This document shows positions 32,165 through 40,815 of a stretch of 64,000 bases of DNA, one piece after another (the stretch's first letter is position 1; the number at the start of each line of letters is the position of its first letter). A program made the translations under genes and the position numbers. The notes under the pieces are model-generated. The model was given only the letters and a program-made list of their open reading frames with translations. It had not been told where the DNA came from and did not search any database. The stretch is from positions 2,480,001 to 2,544,000 of the forward strand of contig NZ_AP023287.1 in NCBI RefSeq assembly GCF_014218295.1, in the 5' to 3' direction. Source of the DNA: Mycolicibacterium litorale. GTDB lineage: Bacteria > Actinomycetota > Actinomycetes > Mycobacteriales > Mycobacteriaceae.

Positions 32165-32485
32165 CGAGTTCCCGCTCCTCGCGCCCACATGCCTTGGCTC
32201 GCCCGGGCGCGTCCCACCACGATAGCGGCCTCGCCGATCCGGCGAGGACCGACTGGCCGATCACTGCCGGCGAATCGTCACCGTCGTGCGGATAGCACTG
32301 CGGGGCAGAATGTTTGAAGACCACCGCCATCGGATGATCAAACCGCACGGCGCAGGCGCGCTTTGGGGTAGCTTGGTGCGCGTTCCGCCCGTGCCGCTGC
32401 GGCACCGACGTCCGTCCGCGGCCGGAAATCAGCGTTGGCCATCGGCAATGCCATTGTGCAGCAAGCAATTCTGGAGGCACTCGAC
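32165..32485. promoter_or_regulatory. divergent intergenic region between the regulator gene and the dehydratase operon
   Basis: This 321-bp gap contains no credible gene. It holds a possible -10 hexamer TAGCTT (32369-32374, plus strand) and, 16 nt downstream, a perfect inverted repeat GTGCCGC-T-GCGGCAC (32391-32405) that could be an operator near the expected transcription start. A Shine-Dalgarno GGAGG (32473-32477) serves the next gene. The TGCAAC tandem site is absent from this gap. Confidence 0.4.
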
Positions 32486-32887
32486 ATGAACAGACTACCC
32501 TTGAAGACCGCGACCGAGGTGGTCGAGGCCGCCATCGCCAAGGCCGACGAGATCGGTCAGCCGATGAACATCGCCGTCGTCGACGACGGCGGTCACCTGG
32601 TGGCGTTCGCGCGGATGGACGGCGCGATCAAGGCGAGCATCGACATCTCGATTCGTAAGGCCCGCACGTCGATCATGATGAATCTGCCCACCAGTGCGCT
32701 GACCGACGTCGCGCAGCCGGGTGCCGAACTGTACGGACTCGAGCAGCTCTCGGGCGGCATGGTGCTGTTCGGAGGGGGCCTGCTGCTCCAGTCCGGCGGC
32801 GAGGTCGTCGGCGCCATCGGGGTCAGTGCCGGCAGCGTCGAACAAGACGTCCAGGTCGCCGAGGCGGGCGCCGCGGTCGTCGGTTAG
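32486..32887 (+). CDS. GlcG/HbpS-family (DUF336) heme- or cobalamin-associated protein
   Basis: This 133-residue protein of the GlcG/HbpS fold is the same domain found at the C-terminus of the cobalamin adenosyltransferase PduO. Family marks are MNIAVVDDGGHLVAFARMDGA (split here as NIAVVDDGG and FARMDGA), SIRKARTS, GGLLLQSGGEVVGAIGVSAG. Members bind heme and often accompany B12-dependent diol dehydratases. The ATG at 32486 has GGAGG 8 nt upstream. It is the first gene of the dehydratase side and is followed after 60 nt by the small subunit. No stand-alone adenosyltransferase is present in the module. Confidence 0.85.
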   Translation: MNRLPLKTATEVVEAAIAKADEIGQPMNIAVVDDGGHLVAFARMDGAIKASIDISIRKARTSIMMNLPTSALTDVAQPGAELYGLEQLSGGMVLFGGGLLLQSGGEVVGAIGVSAGSVEQDVQVAEAGAAVVG

Positions 32888-32905
32888 GTGTCCGGTCTGA
32901 CCTGC

Positions 32906-32941
32906 GGTGCAACGTAGGTGCAACGTGACCTGGCGCACAAT
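32906..32941 (+). promoter_or_regulatory. diol dehydratase promoter with tandem GGTGCAAC site
   Basis: GGTGCAAC (32906-32913), 3 nt, and GGTGCAAC (32917-32924) form a direct repeat with an 11-bp period. They are followed by 11 nt and CACAAT (32936-32941), a possible -10 located 6 nt before the GTG of the small subunit. The layout equals that of the aldehyde dehydrogenase promoter. The position overlaps the -35 region, as expected for an activator. Confidence 0.6.
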
Positions 32942-32947
32942 GTCGGC

Positions 32948-33388
32948 GTGGCAGAACCGACACTGGATCCGGCTACGGACTATCCGCTGAGCGTGCACCG
33001 TCCTGACCTGCTGTTCACGCCGACCGGCAAGTCGATCGACGACATCACGATCGAGGCGGTGATGGGTGGGAATGTCCAGGCCAGCGACCTGCGCATCACG
33101 CCCGAGACGTTGCGCCTGCAGGCTCAGATCGCCGAGAAGGTCGGCCGCAAGCCGCTGGGGGCGAACCTCCGCCGTGCTGCGGAGATGACGGCGATCACCG
33201 ATCGGCGGGTGCTGGAGATCTACAACGCGCTGCGGCCGCACGCGTCGACCAAGGAGGAGCTGGCGGCGATCGCCGTCGAGCTGGAGTCCGACTACGGGGC
33301 CCGACACCTCGCGAAATTGGTCCGGGAGGCCGCCGACGTCTACGAGCGCCGCGAGATCCTGGCGAACAGTGGGGAGGAGAATTCGTGA
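32948..33388 (+). CDS. pduE: B12-dependent diol/glycerol dehydratase, small subunit
   Basis: This 146-residue gamma subunit belongs to adenosylcobalamin-dependent diol (propanediol/glycerol) dehydratase, which turns a 1,2-diol into an aldehyde. Recognisable stretches are DYPLSVHRPDLLFTPTGKS, the helical ASDLRITPETLRLQAQIAE, and LRPHASTKEELAAIA. The GTG at 32948 is chosen since the CACAAT hexamer and tandem operator lie just upstream. It overlaps the large-subunit start by 4 nt (GTGA). It comes first in the subunit order here, unlike the usual large-medium-small order. Confidence 0.88.
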   Translation: MAEPTLDPATDYPLSVHRPDLLFTPTGKSIDDITIEAVMGGNVQASDLRITPETLRLQAQIAEKVGRKPLGANLRRAAEMTAITDRRVLEIYNALRPHASTKEELAAIAVELESDYGARHLAKLVREAADVYERREILANSGEENS

Positions 33389-35097
33389 CGACGCCAGCGC
33401 CGATGGGCGCCGACGGTATCCGGCGGTCCCGTCGCACCGAGGTTCTCGAGGAGCGTCCGGTCAATCTCGACGGCTTCGTCGAGGAATGGCCCGAGGCCGG
33501 CATGGTGGCGATGGACAGCGCGTTCGATCCGCAGCCGAGCGTGCGGGTCGCCGACGGCGTGATCGTCGAGATGGACGGTCGCGCGCGGGCCGACTTCGAC
33601 TTCATCGATCAGTTCATCGCCGATCATGCGATCGACGTCGCCACCACCGAACAGTCGATGGCGTTGCCCGCCGTCGAAATCGCCCGAATGCTGGTCGATC
33701 CGAGCGTTACCCGCGACGAGGTGATCGCGGTGACCGGAGGCCTCACACCGGCCAAGCTGCTCGCCGTGGCGAAGACGATGAACATCGTCGAAATCATGAT
33801 GGGCATGCAGAAAATGCGTGCCCGGCGCACCCCGGCGAACCAGGCGCACTGCACCAGCGCCCGTGACAACCCGCTGCAGGTGGTCTGTGAGGCCGCCGAG
33901 GCGTCGATCCGGGGGTTCGCCGAGGTCGAGACGACGCTCGGCGTGGTGCGCTACGCCCCATTGGTCGCATTGGCGCTGCTGATCGGCAGCCAGGCCGGTG
34001 AGGGCGGCCCGCTGACCCAGTGCGCGCTGGAAGAAGCCACCGAACTGGACCTCGGCATGCGTGGCATCACCGGCTACGCCGAGACCATCTCCGTCTACGG
34101 CACCGAGCCGGTCTTCGTCGACGGTGACGACACGCCGTGGTCGAAGGCCTTCCTTGCCGCGGCCTACGCGTCGCGCGGAATCAAGATGCGCTTCACCTCG
34201 GGGACCGGATCCGAGGTGCAGATGGGCAACGCCCAGGGGCGGTCGATGCTCTACCTGGAGATTCGTTGCATCCTGGTCGCCAAGGGCGCCGGGGTTCAGG
34301 GACTGCAGAACGGTTCGATCTCCTGCATCGGTGTGCCCGGCGCGGTGCCCGCAGGCATCCGCGCGGTCGCCGCCGAGAACCTGATCGCCTCGGCGGTGGA
34401 TCTCGAGTGCGCCTCGGGTAACGACCAGTCCTTCTCGCATTCGCCGATGCGGCGCACCGCGCGGTTGATGCCACAGATGATGCCGGGCACCGACTTCGTC
34501 TGCTCGGGATACTCGGCGGTTCCCAACTACGACAACATGTTCGCCGGTTCCAACGTCGACGCCGAGGACTTCGACGACTTCAACACCCTGCAGCGCGATT
34601 TCCAGATCGACGGTGGACTGCGCCATGTCAAGGAGTCCGATATCGTCGCGGTGCGGTTGCGCGCGGCCAGGGCCCTGCAGTCGGTGTTCGCCTACTTCGA
34701 CCTGCCGCCGATCTCCGACAGCGAGATCGACGCGGCGGTATACGCCCACGGCAGCAACGATCTGATTCCCCGCGACGTCCTCGAGGACCTCAAGGGCGCA
34801 CAGCAGGTGATGGACCGCAACATCACCGGCCTCGACGTGGTCAAAGCCCTGGAATCGACCGGGTTCTCCGATATGGCCGACAACATCCTGAAGGTGTTGC
34901 GCCAACGGGTTTCGGGCGACATGTTGCAGACCTCGGCGATCCTCACCCGCGACCTGCAGCCGTTGTCGGCGATCAACGACCGCAATGACTACGCGGGCCC
35001 GGGCAGCGGCTACCGGCCGTCGGGCACGCGGTGGGAGGAGATCAAACGCCTTCGTCACGTGACGAGCGCAGCCAACCCCGAAGTCGAGGTGGAGTGA
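33385..35097 (+). CDS. pduC: B12-dependent diol/glycerol dehydratase, large (catalytic) subunit
   Basis: This 570-residue alpha subunit forms a TIM barrel that holds the substrate and K+ under the coenzyme. It closely follows PduC/DhaB1 over the whole length: [56 protein letters not shown], and [20 protein letters not shown]. The GTG at 33385 overlaps the small-subunit stop, and its own stop overlaps the medium-subunit ATG (TGATG). Propanediol and glycerol dehydratases cannot be separated by eye, but the neighbouring PrpE-like ligase favours 1,2-propanediol. Confidence 0.95.
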   Translation: MTTPAPMGADGIRRSRRTEVLEERPVNLDGFVEEWPEAGMVAMDSAFDPQPSVRVADGVIVEMDGRARADFDFIDQFIADHAIDVATTEQSMALPAVEIARMLVDPSVTRDEVIAVTGGLTPAKLLAVAKTMNIVEIMMGMQKMRARRTPANQAHCTSARDNPLQVVCEAAEASIRGFAEVETTLGVVRYAPLVALALLIGSQAGEGGPLTQCALEEATELDLGMRGITGYAETISVYGTEPVFVDGDDTPWSKAFLAAAYASRGIKMRFTSGTGSEVQMGNAQGRSMLYLEIRCILVAKGAGVQGLQNGSISCIGVPGAVPAGIRAVAAENLIASAVDLECASGNDQSFSHSPMRRTARLMPQMMPGTDFVCSGYSAVPNYDNMFAGSNVDAEDFDDFNTLQRDFQIDGGLRHVKESDIVAVRLRAARALQSVFAYFDLPPISDSEIDAAVYAHGSNDLIPRDVLEDLKGAQQVMDRNITGLDVVKALESTGFSDMADNILKVLRQRVSGDMLQTSAILTRDLQPLSAINDRNDYAGPGSGYRPSGTRWEEIKRLRHVTSAANPEVEVE

Positions 35098-35690
35098 TGT
35101 CAGCAGCCGACGACGCGCAGGCCACCCGGACCCTGGCCTTGACCGAGATCGGCCCCGCCGAGCGGGGCACCCGCTCCGACGAGGTGGTGGTCGCGGTATC
35201 GCCCGCCTTCGCCGATTTCTTCACCAAGACGATCGTCGACCTGCCCCACGCCGAGGTGATCCGCCAGATCCTGGCCGGCATCGAGGAGCAGGAGGTCGCC
35301 GCCCGCTGCATTCGGGTCCGGCACAGCTCGGATCTCGCGGTCGTCGCGCACACCGCGGCCAAGCTGTCGGGATCGGGTATCGGGATCGGGATCCTGTCGC
35401 GCGGCACCACGATGATCCACCAACGGGATCTGCCGAGGTTGTCGAGCTTGGAGTTGTTTCCGCAATGCCCGCTGATGACGCTGGAGACCTACCGCACGAT
35501 CGGCTCCAATGCGGCGCAGTACGCCAGAGGTGAGTCGCCGCAACCGGTTCCGACGCTCAACGACCAGATGGCGCGGCCCCGCTGGCAGGCCAAGGCGGCG
35601 CTGCTGCATCTGAAGGAGACCGAGCAGATCCGCAAGAACGCCCGTCCGGTGGAGGTGGCGCCGCAGTTCTCCGAGCTGCTGACGGGCTGA
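35097..35690 (+). CDS. pduD: B12-dependent diol/glycerol dehydratase, medium subunit
   Basis: This 197-residue beta subunit helps to bind the base-off adenosylcobalamin. Family stretches include [62 protein letters not shown] and [19 protein letters not shown]. It lacks the long N-terminal extension that targets PduD to a bacterial microcompartment, matching the absence of shell genes nearby. The ATG at 35097 overlaps the large-subunit stop. Confidence 0.92.
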   Translation: MSAADDAQATRTLALTEIGPAERGTRSDEVVVAVSPAFADFFTKTIVDLPHAEVIRQILAGIEEQEVAARCIRVRHSSDLAVVAHTAAKLSGSGIGIGILSRGTTMIHQRDLPRLSSLELFPQCPLMTLETYRTIGSNAAQYARGESPQPVPTLNDQMARPRWQAKAALLHLKETEQIRKNARPVEVAPQFSELLTG

Positions 35691-35700
35691 CGGGGGTGAG

Positions 35701-37593
35701 GTGTTGATCCGGACGGTGGTCGGGGTCGATATCGGCAATTCGACCACTGAGGCGAGCGTGGCGCGGGTCGGCACGGACGGTTCGGTGCGGTTCCTGAGCG
35801 GCGCGTTGACGCCCACCACCGGAATCAAGGGCACCGCCAAGAACGTCGACGGTGTCGCCGCGGCGGTCGGCCGGTCGATGTCTGATGCCGGAATCCCGTT
35901 GAGTGAGTTGGATCTTCTGCTGCTCAACGAGGCGACGCCGGTGATCAGCGGGTTGGCGATGGAGACCATCACCGAGACGATCATCACCGAGTCCACGATG
36001 ATCGGCCACGACCCCCGCACGCCTGGCGGCCGCGGGCTGGGGATCGGCGTGGTGGTCGGGTTCCACGCATTGTCGGAGCTCGGCGGCACGAGCTCGGCTG
36101 CCGGACCGGGTGAATCCGTGGTGGTGGCCGTGCCCGCCGGCGAGGACTTCGAGGTGGTCGCCCGCACCATCAACGCCGCCTGCGCGCGGGGGGTGGCGGT
36201 CACCGGGGCGATCCTGGCCAACGACGACGCGGTCCTGGTTGTCAATCGTCTGGACAGCCCCATCCCGGTGGTCGACGAGGTCGCACGCATCGACGCCGTC
36301 CCGGAGGGGATGCTGGCCGCCGTGGAGGTCGCCGCACCGGGGCAGTCGATCCGCACGCTGTCGAATGCCTACGGGCTCGCGACCATCTTCGGCCTCGACG
36401 CCGACGAGACCCGCCTGGTGGCGCCCGTGGCGCGGGCGCTGACCGGTACCCGCTCGGCGGTCGTGGTGCGCACCCCGTCGGGCGACGTCGGCGATCGGGT
36501 CATCCCGGCCGGATCACTGCACCTGATCGGAGCGCTCAAACGGGCGACGGTCGACGTGTCCGACGGCGCGGCCGGCATCATGACCGCCGTGCGACGCGTC
36601 GGCCCGCTCGCCGACGTGGTGGGGGAGTCGGGCACCAACACCGGCGGCATGATCGCCAATGTCCGCCAGAGCATGGCCGACCTCTGTGGGCACCCGCTCA
36701 CCGAAGTCCACATCGGTGACCTGCTGGCGGTCGATACGTTCGTGCCGCAGGAGGTTCGGGGCGGGTTGGCCGGTGAGGTCGCGTTGGAGAACGCGGTCGC
36801 CCTGGCGGCGATGGTCCGCACCGCCCACAGCGGGATGAAGGCCGTGGCCGACGCGGTGCGGGAGCGGTTGCGCCAGGTCGGTGCCGAGCGGATCGATGTC
36901 GTGGTCGGCGGTGTCGAGGCGGAGATGGCCGTGCTCGGGGCGCTCACCACCCCGGGCACGGACAAGCCACTGGTCGTGCTGGACCTCGGCGGCGGGTCGA
37001 CCGACGCCGCGCTCATCACCCCCGACGATGCGGTGGTGGCGGTGCACCTCGCCGGGGCCGGCGACCTGGTCACCAAGTTGATCGACGCCGAACTCGGTAC
37101 CGGCAACCTGGAGCTGGCCGAGGAGATCAAACGCTGCCCACTGGGCAAGGCGGAGAGCTTCTTTCACGTCCGGCTGGAGAACGGCACAGCGCAGTTCTTC
37201 GACTCGCCACTGCCGACGACCGCGTTCGGGCGCACCGTGACCCTCGGTGACAGTGGGATGAGTCCGATACCGACCAGGCATTCGATCGACCGGGTTCGCG
37301 CGGTCCGCCGGGCGGCCAAGGAAAGGGTCTTCGTCGTCAACGCGTTGCGGGCCCTGGAATCCGTTGCGCCCGAGGGCGATCTGCGCCGCATCGGCTTCGT
37401 CGTGCTCCTCGGTGGCTGCGCGTTGGACTTCGAGATCCCGGAACTGATCGCCGACGCTCTGGCGAAGTACGGAATCGTCTGTGGCACAGGCAATGTGCGC
37501 GGCACCGAGGGACCGCGCAACGCCGTCGCCTCGGGGCTCGTCGCCTCCTATGCCGCCCAGAGCGCCTCGGTGGGCCGCAGCGTTGGGGCGTGA
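35701..37593 (+). CDS. ddrA: diol dehydratase reactivase, large (ATPase) subunit
   Basis: This 630-residue chaperone-like ATPase (DdrA/PduG/GdrA) exchanges damaged cobalamin in the inactivated dehydratase. The actin-fold nucleotide motifs are visible: VVGVDIGNSTTEASVA near the N-terminus and VVLDLGGGSTDAALI (about residues 424-438). Other family stretches are LNEATPVISGLAMETITET, TNTGGMIANVRQSMA and GTEGPRNAVASGLV. The GTG at 35701 is 10 nt after the dehydratase medium subunit; a TTG at 35704 is an alternative. The small reactivase gene overlaps the end. Confidence 0.93.
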   Translation: MLIRTVVGVDIGNSTTEASVARVGTDGSVRFLSGALTPTTGIKGTAKNVDGVAAAVGRSMSDAGIPLSELDLLLLNEATPVISGLAMETITETIITESTMIGHDPRTPGGRGLGIGVVVGFHALSELGGTSSAAGPGESVVVAVPAGEDFEVVARTINAACARGVAVTGAILANDDAVLVVNRLDSPIPVVDEVARIDAVPEGMLAAVEVAAPGQSIRTLSNAYGLATIFGLDADETRLVAPVARALTGTRSAVVVRTPSGDVGDRVIPAGSLHLIGALKRATVDVSDGAAGIMTAVRRVGPLADVVGESGTNTGGMIANVRQSMADLCGHPLTEVHIGDLLAVDTFVPQEVRGGLAGEVALENAVALAAMVRTAHSGMKAVADAVRERLRQVGAERIDVVVGGVEAEMAVLGALTTPGTDKPLVVLDLGGGSTDAALITPDDAVVAVHLAGAGDLVTKLIDAELGTGNLELAEEIKRCPLGKAESFFHVRLENGTAQFFDSPLPTTAFGRTVTLGDSGMSPIPTRHSIDRVRAVRRAAKERVFVVNALRALESVAPEGDLRRIGFVVLLGGCALDFEIPELIADALAKYGIVCGTGNVRGTEGPRNAVASGLVASYAAQSASVGRSVGA

Positions 37594-37945
37594 CGGCGGA
37601 CAGCCCGTCAAACCGACGATCGTCGTCCTGAGCGCCGGATGCGTCTTGATCGAGCGGGCTGTGCTCGCGGGCATCGAGGAAGAAGGCGTCCCGTACACCG
37701 TCGAACGTGTCGCCGATCATCGGCCGGCCACCGAGTTCGCGCCGCTGGCCGCCGCCCGCTCCCCGCTGGGTGTGGGTGTCGGGGTCGACTCGCTCGGTCG
37801 GGTGTGCGTGCACCTGGACAAGCTGGCCACGGTGGTCGCCGAGCTGATCTCGCCCCCCGGCGATCGCGCAGCGGCCAGGGCGCTGGGCCACAACGCCGCC
37901 CGCATCGTCGTCGGGCTGCCGCTCAAGGCGCTCGACCGGCCCTGA
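37583..37945 (+). CDS. ddrB: diol dehydratase reactivase, small subunit
   Basis: This 120-residue partner of DdrA (DdrB/PduH) resembles the dehydratase beta subunit and replaces it during reactivation. Visible family features are KPTIVVLSAG at the N-terminus, GIEEEGVPYTVERV, SPLGVGVGVDSLGRVCVHLDKL and the C-terminal GHNAARIVVGLPLKAL. The TTG at 37583, 11 nt inside the end of ddrA, gives the normal length; a longer frame from upstream adds only antisense-like residues. It ends 4 nt before the convergent cobG stop. Confidence 0.85.
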   Translation: MGRDGGQPVKPTIVVLSAGCVLIERAVLAGIEEEGVPYTVERVADHRPATEFAPLAAARSPLGVGVGVDSLGRVCVHLDKLATVVAELISPPGDRAAARALGHNAARIVVGLPLKALDRP

Positions 37946-37948
37946 CCG

Positions 37949-39067
37949 CTACGGCTTCGCGGGGCGTATCCGGTATCCGTCTGCGGTCGCCACGTGTACC
38001 TGTGCGCCCGGCGGGCTGCCGCAGGCCCGCTCGCACCCCACGAAATGGCGGTGCCCCTCGGCGGAGTCGTCGACTGCGTCGGCGGCGTCGGCTCGCACGT
38101 CGGCGACCGAGCGCTCGCAGCCCGGGCTGCCCGTGCAGGCGCTGACGTCGAGCCACGGGGAGTTCTCGTCGAACACCAGCCCCATCGGCGCAAGCACGCG
38201 CAGCGCCACGTCGGCCACCCCTTCGTCGAGGTCGCAGATGAGAAGCGAACGCCAGGGCGTGACGATCACCGGCGACTCGACCGCCCCGACGAACTCCGCG
38301 GTCCGCGCGGGAAGGACACCGAGCGGGATCGCAGCGCCCAGGGTCACGCGGCCGTCGTCCTGCGGGATCCAGCCCACCGGTGGACGCACCACCGGCGGCC
38401 AGGTGGCGCCGGGCTCCGCGGTCGGCGCCGAAATGACCAGGTCCGAGGCGTCGGCGAGTTCAGCGACGCGCCAGGCGGTGCCACGTACGGCCGCGAAGCG
38501 AAGCGCCACGTCGATCAATGCGCCGACCGCCGCATCGAGGGGCAGGCGCACACCGGTGTCGTGGCCGGCCAGCAGCAACGCCCCATGCCGGCCGTCGAGG
38601 GCGTGGACGCCGACGTCGGTACCCAGACCTGAGACGTCACCGCGGCCGTCGTCGATGCCGAACCAGAACCGGCCGGAGGACTCCACCAGCGCCTGCTCGC
38701 GCTGGATCGCCGCATCGAGGTCGGACACCAGACCGCGGACGTCGACGAGGCCACCGGAACGCCCGGACAGGGGAGAGGCGACGATGTTGCGCATCCGCTC
38801 GTGCGTCGGCGACGGCAGCAGCCCGGCAGCGGCGACGGCATCGGCCACCGCGTCGGTGTCGGTGATGCCGCGGATCTGGATGTTGCCGCGTGAGGTCAGC
38901 TCGAGGTCCGGGGCGCCGAACCGCGCCGCCGCCTGCGCCACGGCGGTCAGCTGGGCGCCGGAGAGCGCGCCGCCGGGCAGCCGGATCCGCGCCAGCGCAC
39001 CGTCGGCGGCCCGGTGCACCGAGAGGGCACCCGGGCACGCGTCGTGGTCGCGGGATCGAGTCGTCAC
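37949..39067 (-). CDS. cobG: precorrin-3B synthase CobG
   Basis: CobG is the oxygen-dependent enzyme that hydroxylates precorrin-3A and makes the gamma-lactone of precorrin-3B, the hallmark of the aerobic pathway. The 372-residue protein is a shortened nitrite/sulfite-reductase-type fold with the [4Fe-4S]/siroheme cysteines near its C-terminus (CTGSPGC followed by GCERACG). The N-terminal half contains the repeat LELTSRGNIQIRGI. The GTG at 39067 has the hexamer TAGAAT 8 nt upstream. It is separated from its normal partner cobH by the dehydratase module and from cobN by the TauD/OpuC block. Confidence 0.93.
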   Translation of the reverse strand: MTTRSRDHDACPGALSVHRAADGALARIRLPGGALSGAQLTAVAQAAARFGAPDLELTSRGNIQIRGITDTDAVADAVAAAGLLPSPTHERMRNIVASPLSGRSGGLVDVRGLVSDLDAAIQREQALVESSGRFWFGIDDGRGDVSGLGTDVGVHALDGRHGALLLAGHDTGVRLPLDAAVGALIDVALRFAAVRGTAWRVAELADASDLVISAPTAEPGATWPPVVRPPVGWIPQDDGRVTLGAAIPLGVLPARTAEFVGAVESPVIVTPWRSLLICDLDEGVADVALRVLAPMGLVFDENSPWLDVSACTGSPGCERSVADVRADAADAVDDSAEGHRHFVGCERACGSPPGAQVHVATADGYRIRPAKP

Positions 39068-39075
39068 TGCCGGCC

Positions 39076-39081
39076 ATTCTA
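39076..39081 (-). promoter_or_regulatory. -10 hexamer (TAGAAT) of leaderless cobG
   Basis: On the minus strand TAGAAT is followed by 8 nt and the GTG at 39067. It lies in the short gap between cobG and the tauD-like gene upstream on the same strand. Confidence 0.4.
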
Positions 39082-39101
39082 GGAACCGGCGCCCGAGACG
39101 T

Positions 39102-40019
39102 TCAGCTGGCGAGCGCGACGGGCGTCACCACCTCGGAGTAGCCGGACGCATCGCCGGCGATCACCCTGCTGTGCTGCCCGAAGACGTCGACGGGGATGTC
39201 GCCGGCCAGGGTGACGCGGCTCAGCCTGCGGTACTGGTCGTCGTAGTCGGCCACCGCGTAGTGCTGGGTGGCGCGGTTGTCCCACACCGCAAGGTCGCCC
39301 GGCTCCCAGTTCCACCGCACGGTGTTCTCCAGTTTGGTGACCCGGTTCTGCAGCAGCGCGAGCAGCGCGGTGGACTCCGCGACGCCGAGCCCGACGAACT
39401 GCTTGATGAAATGGCCGAGCAGCAGCACCTTGCGGCCCGTCTCCGGGTGCACGCGCACGACCGGATGCTCGGTCTCGAAGTACTCCGAGACGAACTCTCG
39501 GCGGTACTCCCGTTCGGTGTCGGCCAGGGCTTCGCGGCGGCCGTCGTAGTCGGCGGCGTAGTCGAACTGGTTGGTGTGGACGGCCCACAGGTTCTCGACC
39601 AGCGCGCGCAGCGGTGGGGGCAGCTGGTCGTAGGCCGCCTCGGTCGACGCCCACGTCGTGGTGCCGCCGTACTCCGGCAGCGTCACCGCGCGCAGGAACG
39701 ACGCCTTGGGGATGCGGTCGACGAACGTGACGTCGGTGTGCCAGCTGTTGGCCTTGTCGTAGCGCGAGTCGATCGGCAGGATCCGGTGCCCGCGCGAGGT
39801 GACGGTGGGGTGGGCCGTGGTGGGGGTGCCGAGCCGGCGGGCGAATGCCAGCTGCCCGTCGTCGTCGAGGTGGTGCTGCCCCCGGAAGAAGATCACCTTG
39901 TGTTCGAGCAACGCGGCGTTGATCGCGGCGACGGTTCCCGCGTCGAGTCCACCGCCGAGTCGGACCCCCTCGATCCGGGCGCCGATGTTGGCGCCCAACT
40001 TCACCACACGTAACGACAT
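39102..40019 (-). CDS. TauD/TfdA-family Fe(II)/2-oxoglutarate dioxygenase
   Basis: This 305-residue enzyme oxidatively cleaves sulfonates, alkyl sulfates or related substrates. The iron ligands are visible as HTD in [15 protein letters not shown] and the distal His in [15 protein letters not shown], with the 2-oxoglutarate Arg following in [12 protein letters not shown]. It resembles the mycobacterial alkyl-sulfatase Rv3406 type as well as taurine dioxygenase. Its start at 40019 is divergent from an osmoprotectant transporter operon. A second sulfur-scavenging locus (ssu) lies at 58-62 kb. Confidence 0.88.
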   Translation of the reverse strand: MSLRVVKLGANIGARIEGVRLGGGLDAGTVAAINAALLEHKVIFFRGQHHLDDDGQLAFARRLGTPTTAHPTVTSRGHRILPIDSRYDKANSWHTDVTFVDRIPKASFLRAVTLPEYGGTTTWASTEAAYDQLPPPLRALVENLWAVHTNQFDYAADYDGRREALADTEREYRREFVSEYFETEHPVVRVHPETGRKVLLLGHFIKQFVGLGVAESTALLALLQNRVTKLENTVRWNWEPGDLAVWDNRATQHYAVADYDDQYRRLSRVTLAGDIPVDVFGQHSRVIAGDASGYSEVVTPVALAS

Positions 40020-40167
40020 GCCGGTCAGAGTCGCCGCCCGGGTGCAACCACACCAGGGTTTGACTCACGGCGAATCGAATCGGTCGCCAGGCGTTGGCGT
40101 TTCGTTTTCCGCGACCGGGGGTACCAGCAAACTCGGCACTCAACGAGCCGGACACGCGGAGGTGGTC

Positions 40168-40815
40168 GTGCGGGAGCTGTGGGACTACCTCACCAGCCAC
40201 CGGGCACAGTTGGCCTTCGACTCCTATCAGCACGTCAGCGCCGTGGTGCAGAGCGTGCTCATCGCGACCGTGATCGGCGTCGCGCTCGGCGTGCTGACCT
40301 ACCGCAACGCCGCCGCGGCCAACCTCGCCACCGCGACGTCCAGCGTGATACTGACGGTGCCGGCGTTCGCACTGCTGGGTCTGCTGATCCCGGTGTTCGG
40401 GCTCGGCGTGGTGCCCAGTGTGGCGGCGCTGGTGCTGTATTCGCTGCTGCCGATCGTCCGCAACACGATCGTGGGGCTCAACGCCGTCGACCCGGCGCTC
40501 ACCGACGCCGCGCGGGGGATCGGGATGAGCCGGTTGGCCACCCTCGGCCGGGTCGAACTGCGGCTGGTGTGGCCGTCGATCCTGTCGGCCATGCGGATCA
40601 GCACGCAGATGTCGATGGGTGTGCTGGCCATCGCCGCCTACGTCAAGGGGCCCGGGTTGGGGAACCTCATCTTCGCCGGGTTGGCGCGCGTCGGCAGCCC
40701 CACCGCGGTGCCGATGGCGCTGACCGGCACGCTGCTGATCATCGTCCTCGCGCTGGTCCTCGACGCCGTCCTGGTGCTCGTCGGGCGGCTCACCACATCG
40801 AAAGGCATTCGATGA
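40168..40815 (+). CDS. osmoprotectant ABC transporter permease (OpuCB/ProW type)
   Basis: This 215-residue inner-membrane permease has about five or six helices and the EAA-loop region around DAARGIGMSRLATLGRVEL. It is the first gene of a four-gene betaine/choline-type transporter. The GTG at 40168 is chosen because GGAGG (40158-40162) is 5 nt upstream. The stop overlaps the ATG of the ATPase gene. Confidence 0.88.
   Translation: MRELWDYLTSHRAQLAFDSYQHVSAVVQSVLIATVIGVALGVLTYRNAAAANLATATSSVILTVPAFALLGLLIPVFGLGVVPSVAALVLYSLLPIVRNTIVGLNAVDPALTDAARGIGMSRLATLGRVELRLVWPSILSAMRISTQMSMGVLAIAAYVKGPGLGNLIFAGLARVGSPTAVPMALTGTLLIIVLALVLDAVLVLVGRLTTSKGIR

Noticed and set aside
40042..40049. Single GGTGCAAC half-site between tauD and the osmoprotectant operon
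   Set aside because: Only one half-site is present and there is no properly spaced -10 hexamer, so it does not match the tandem operator of the dehydratase module.
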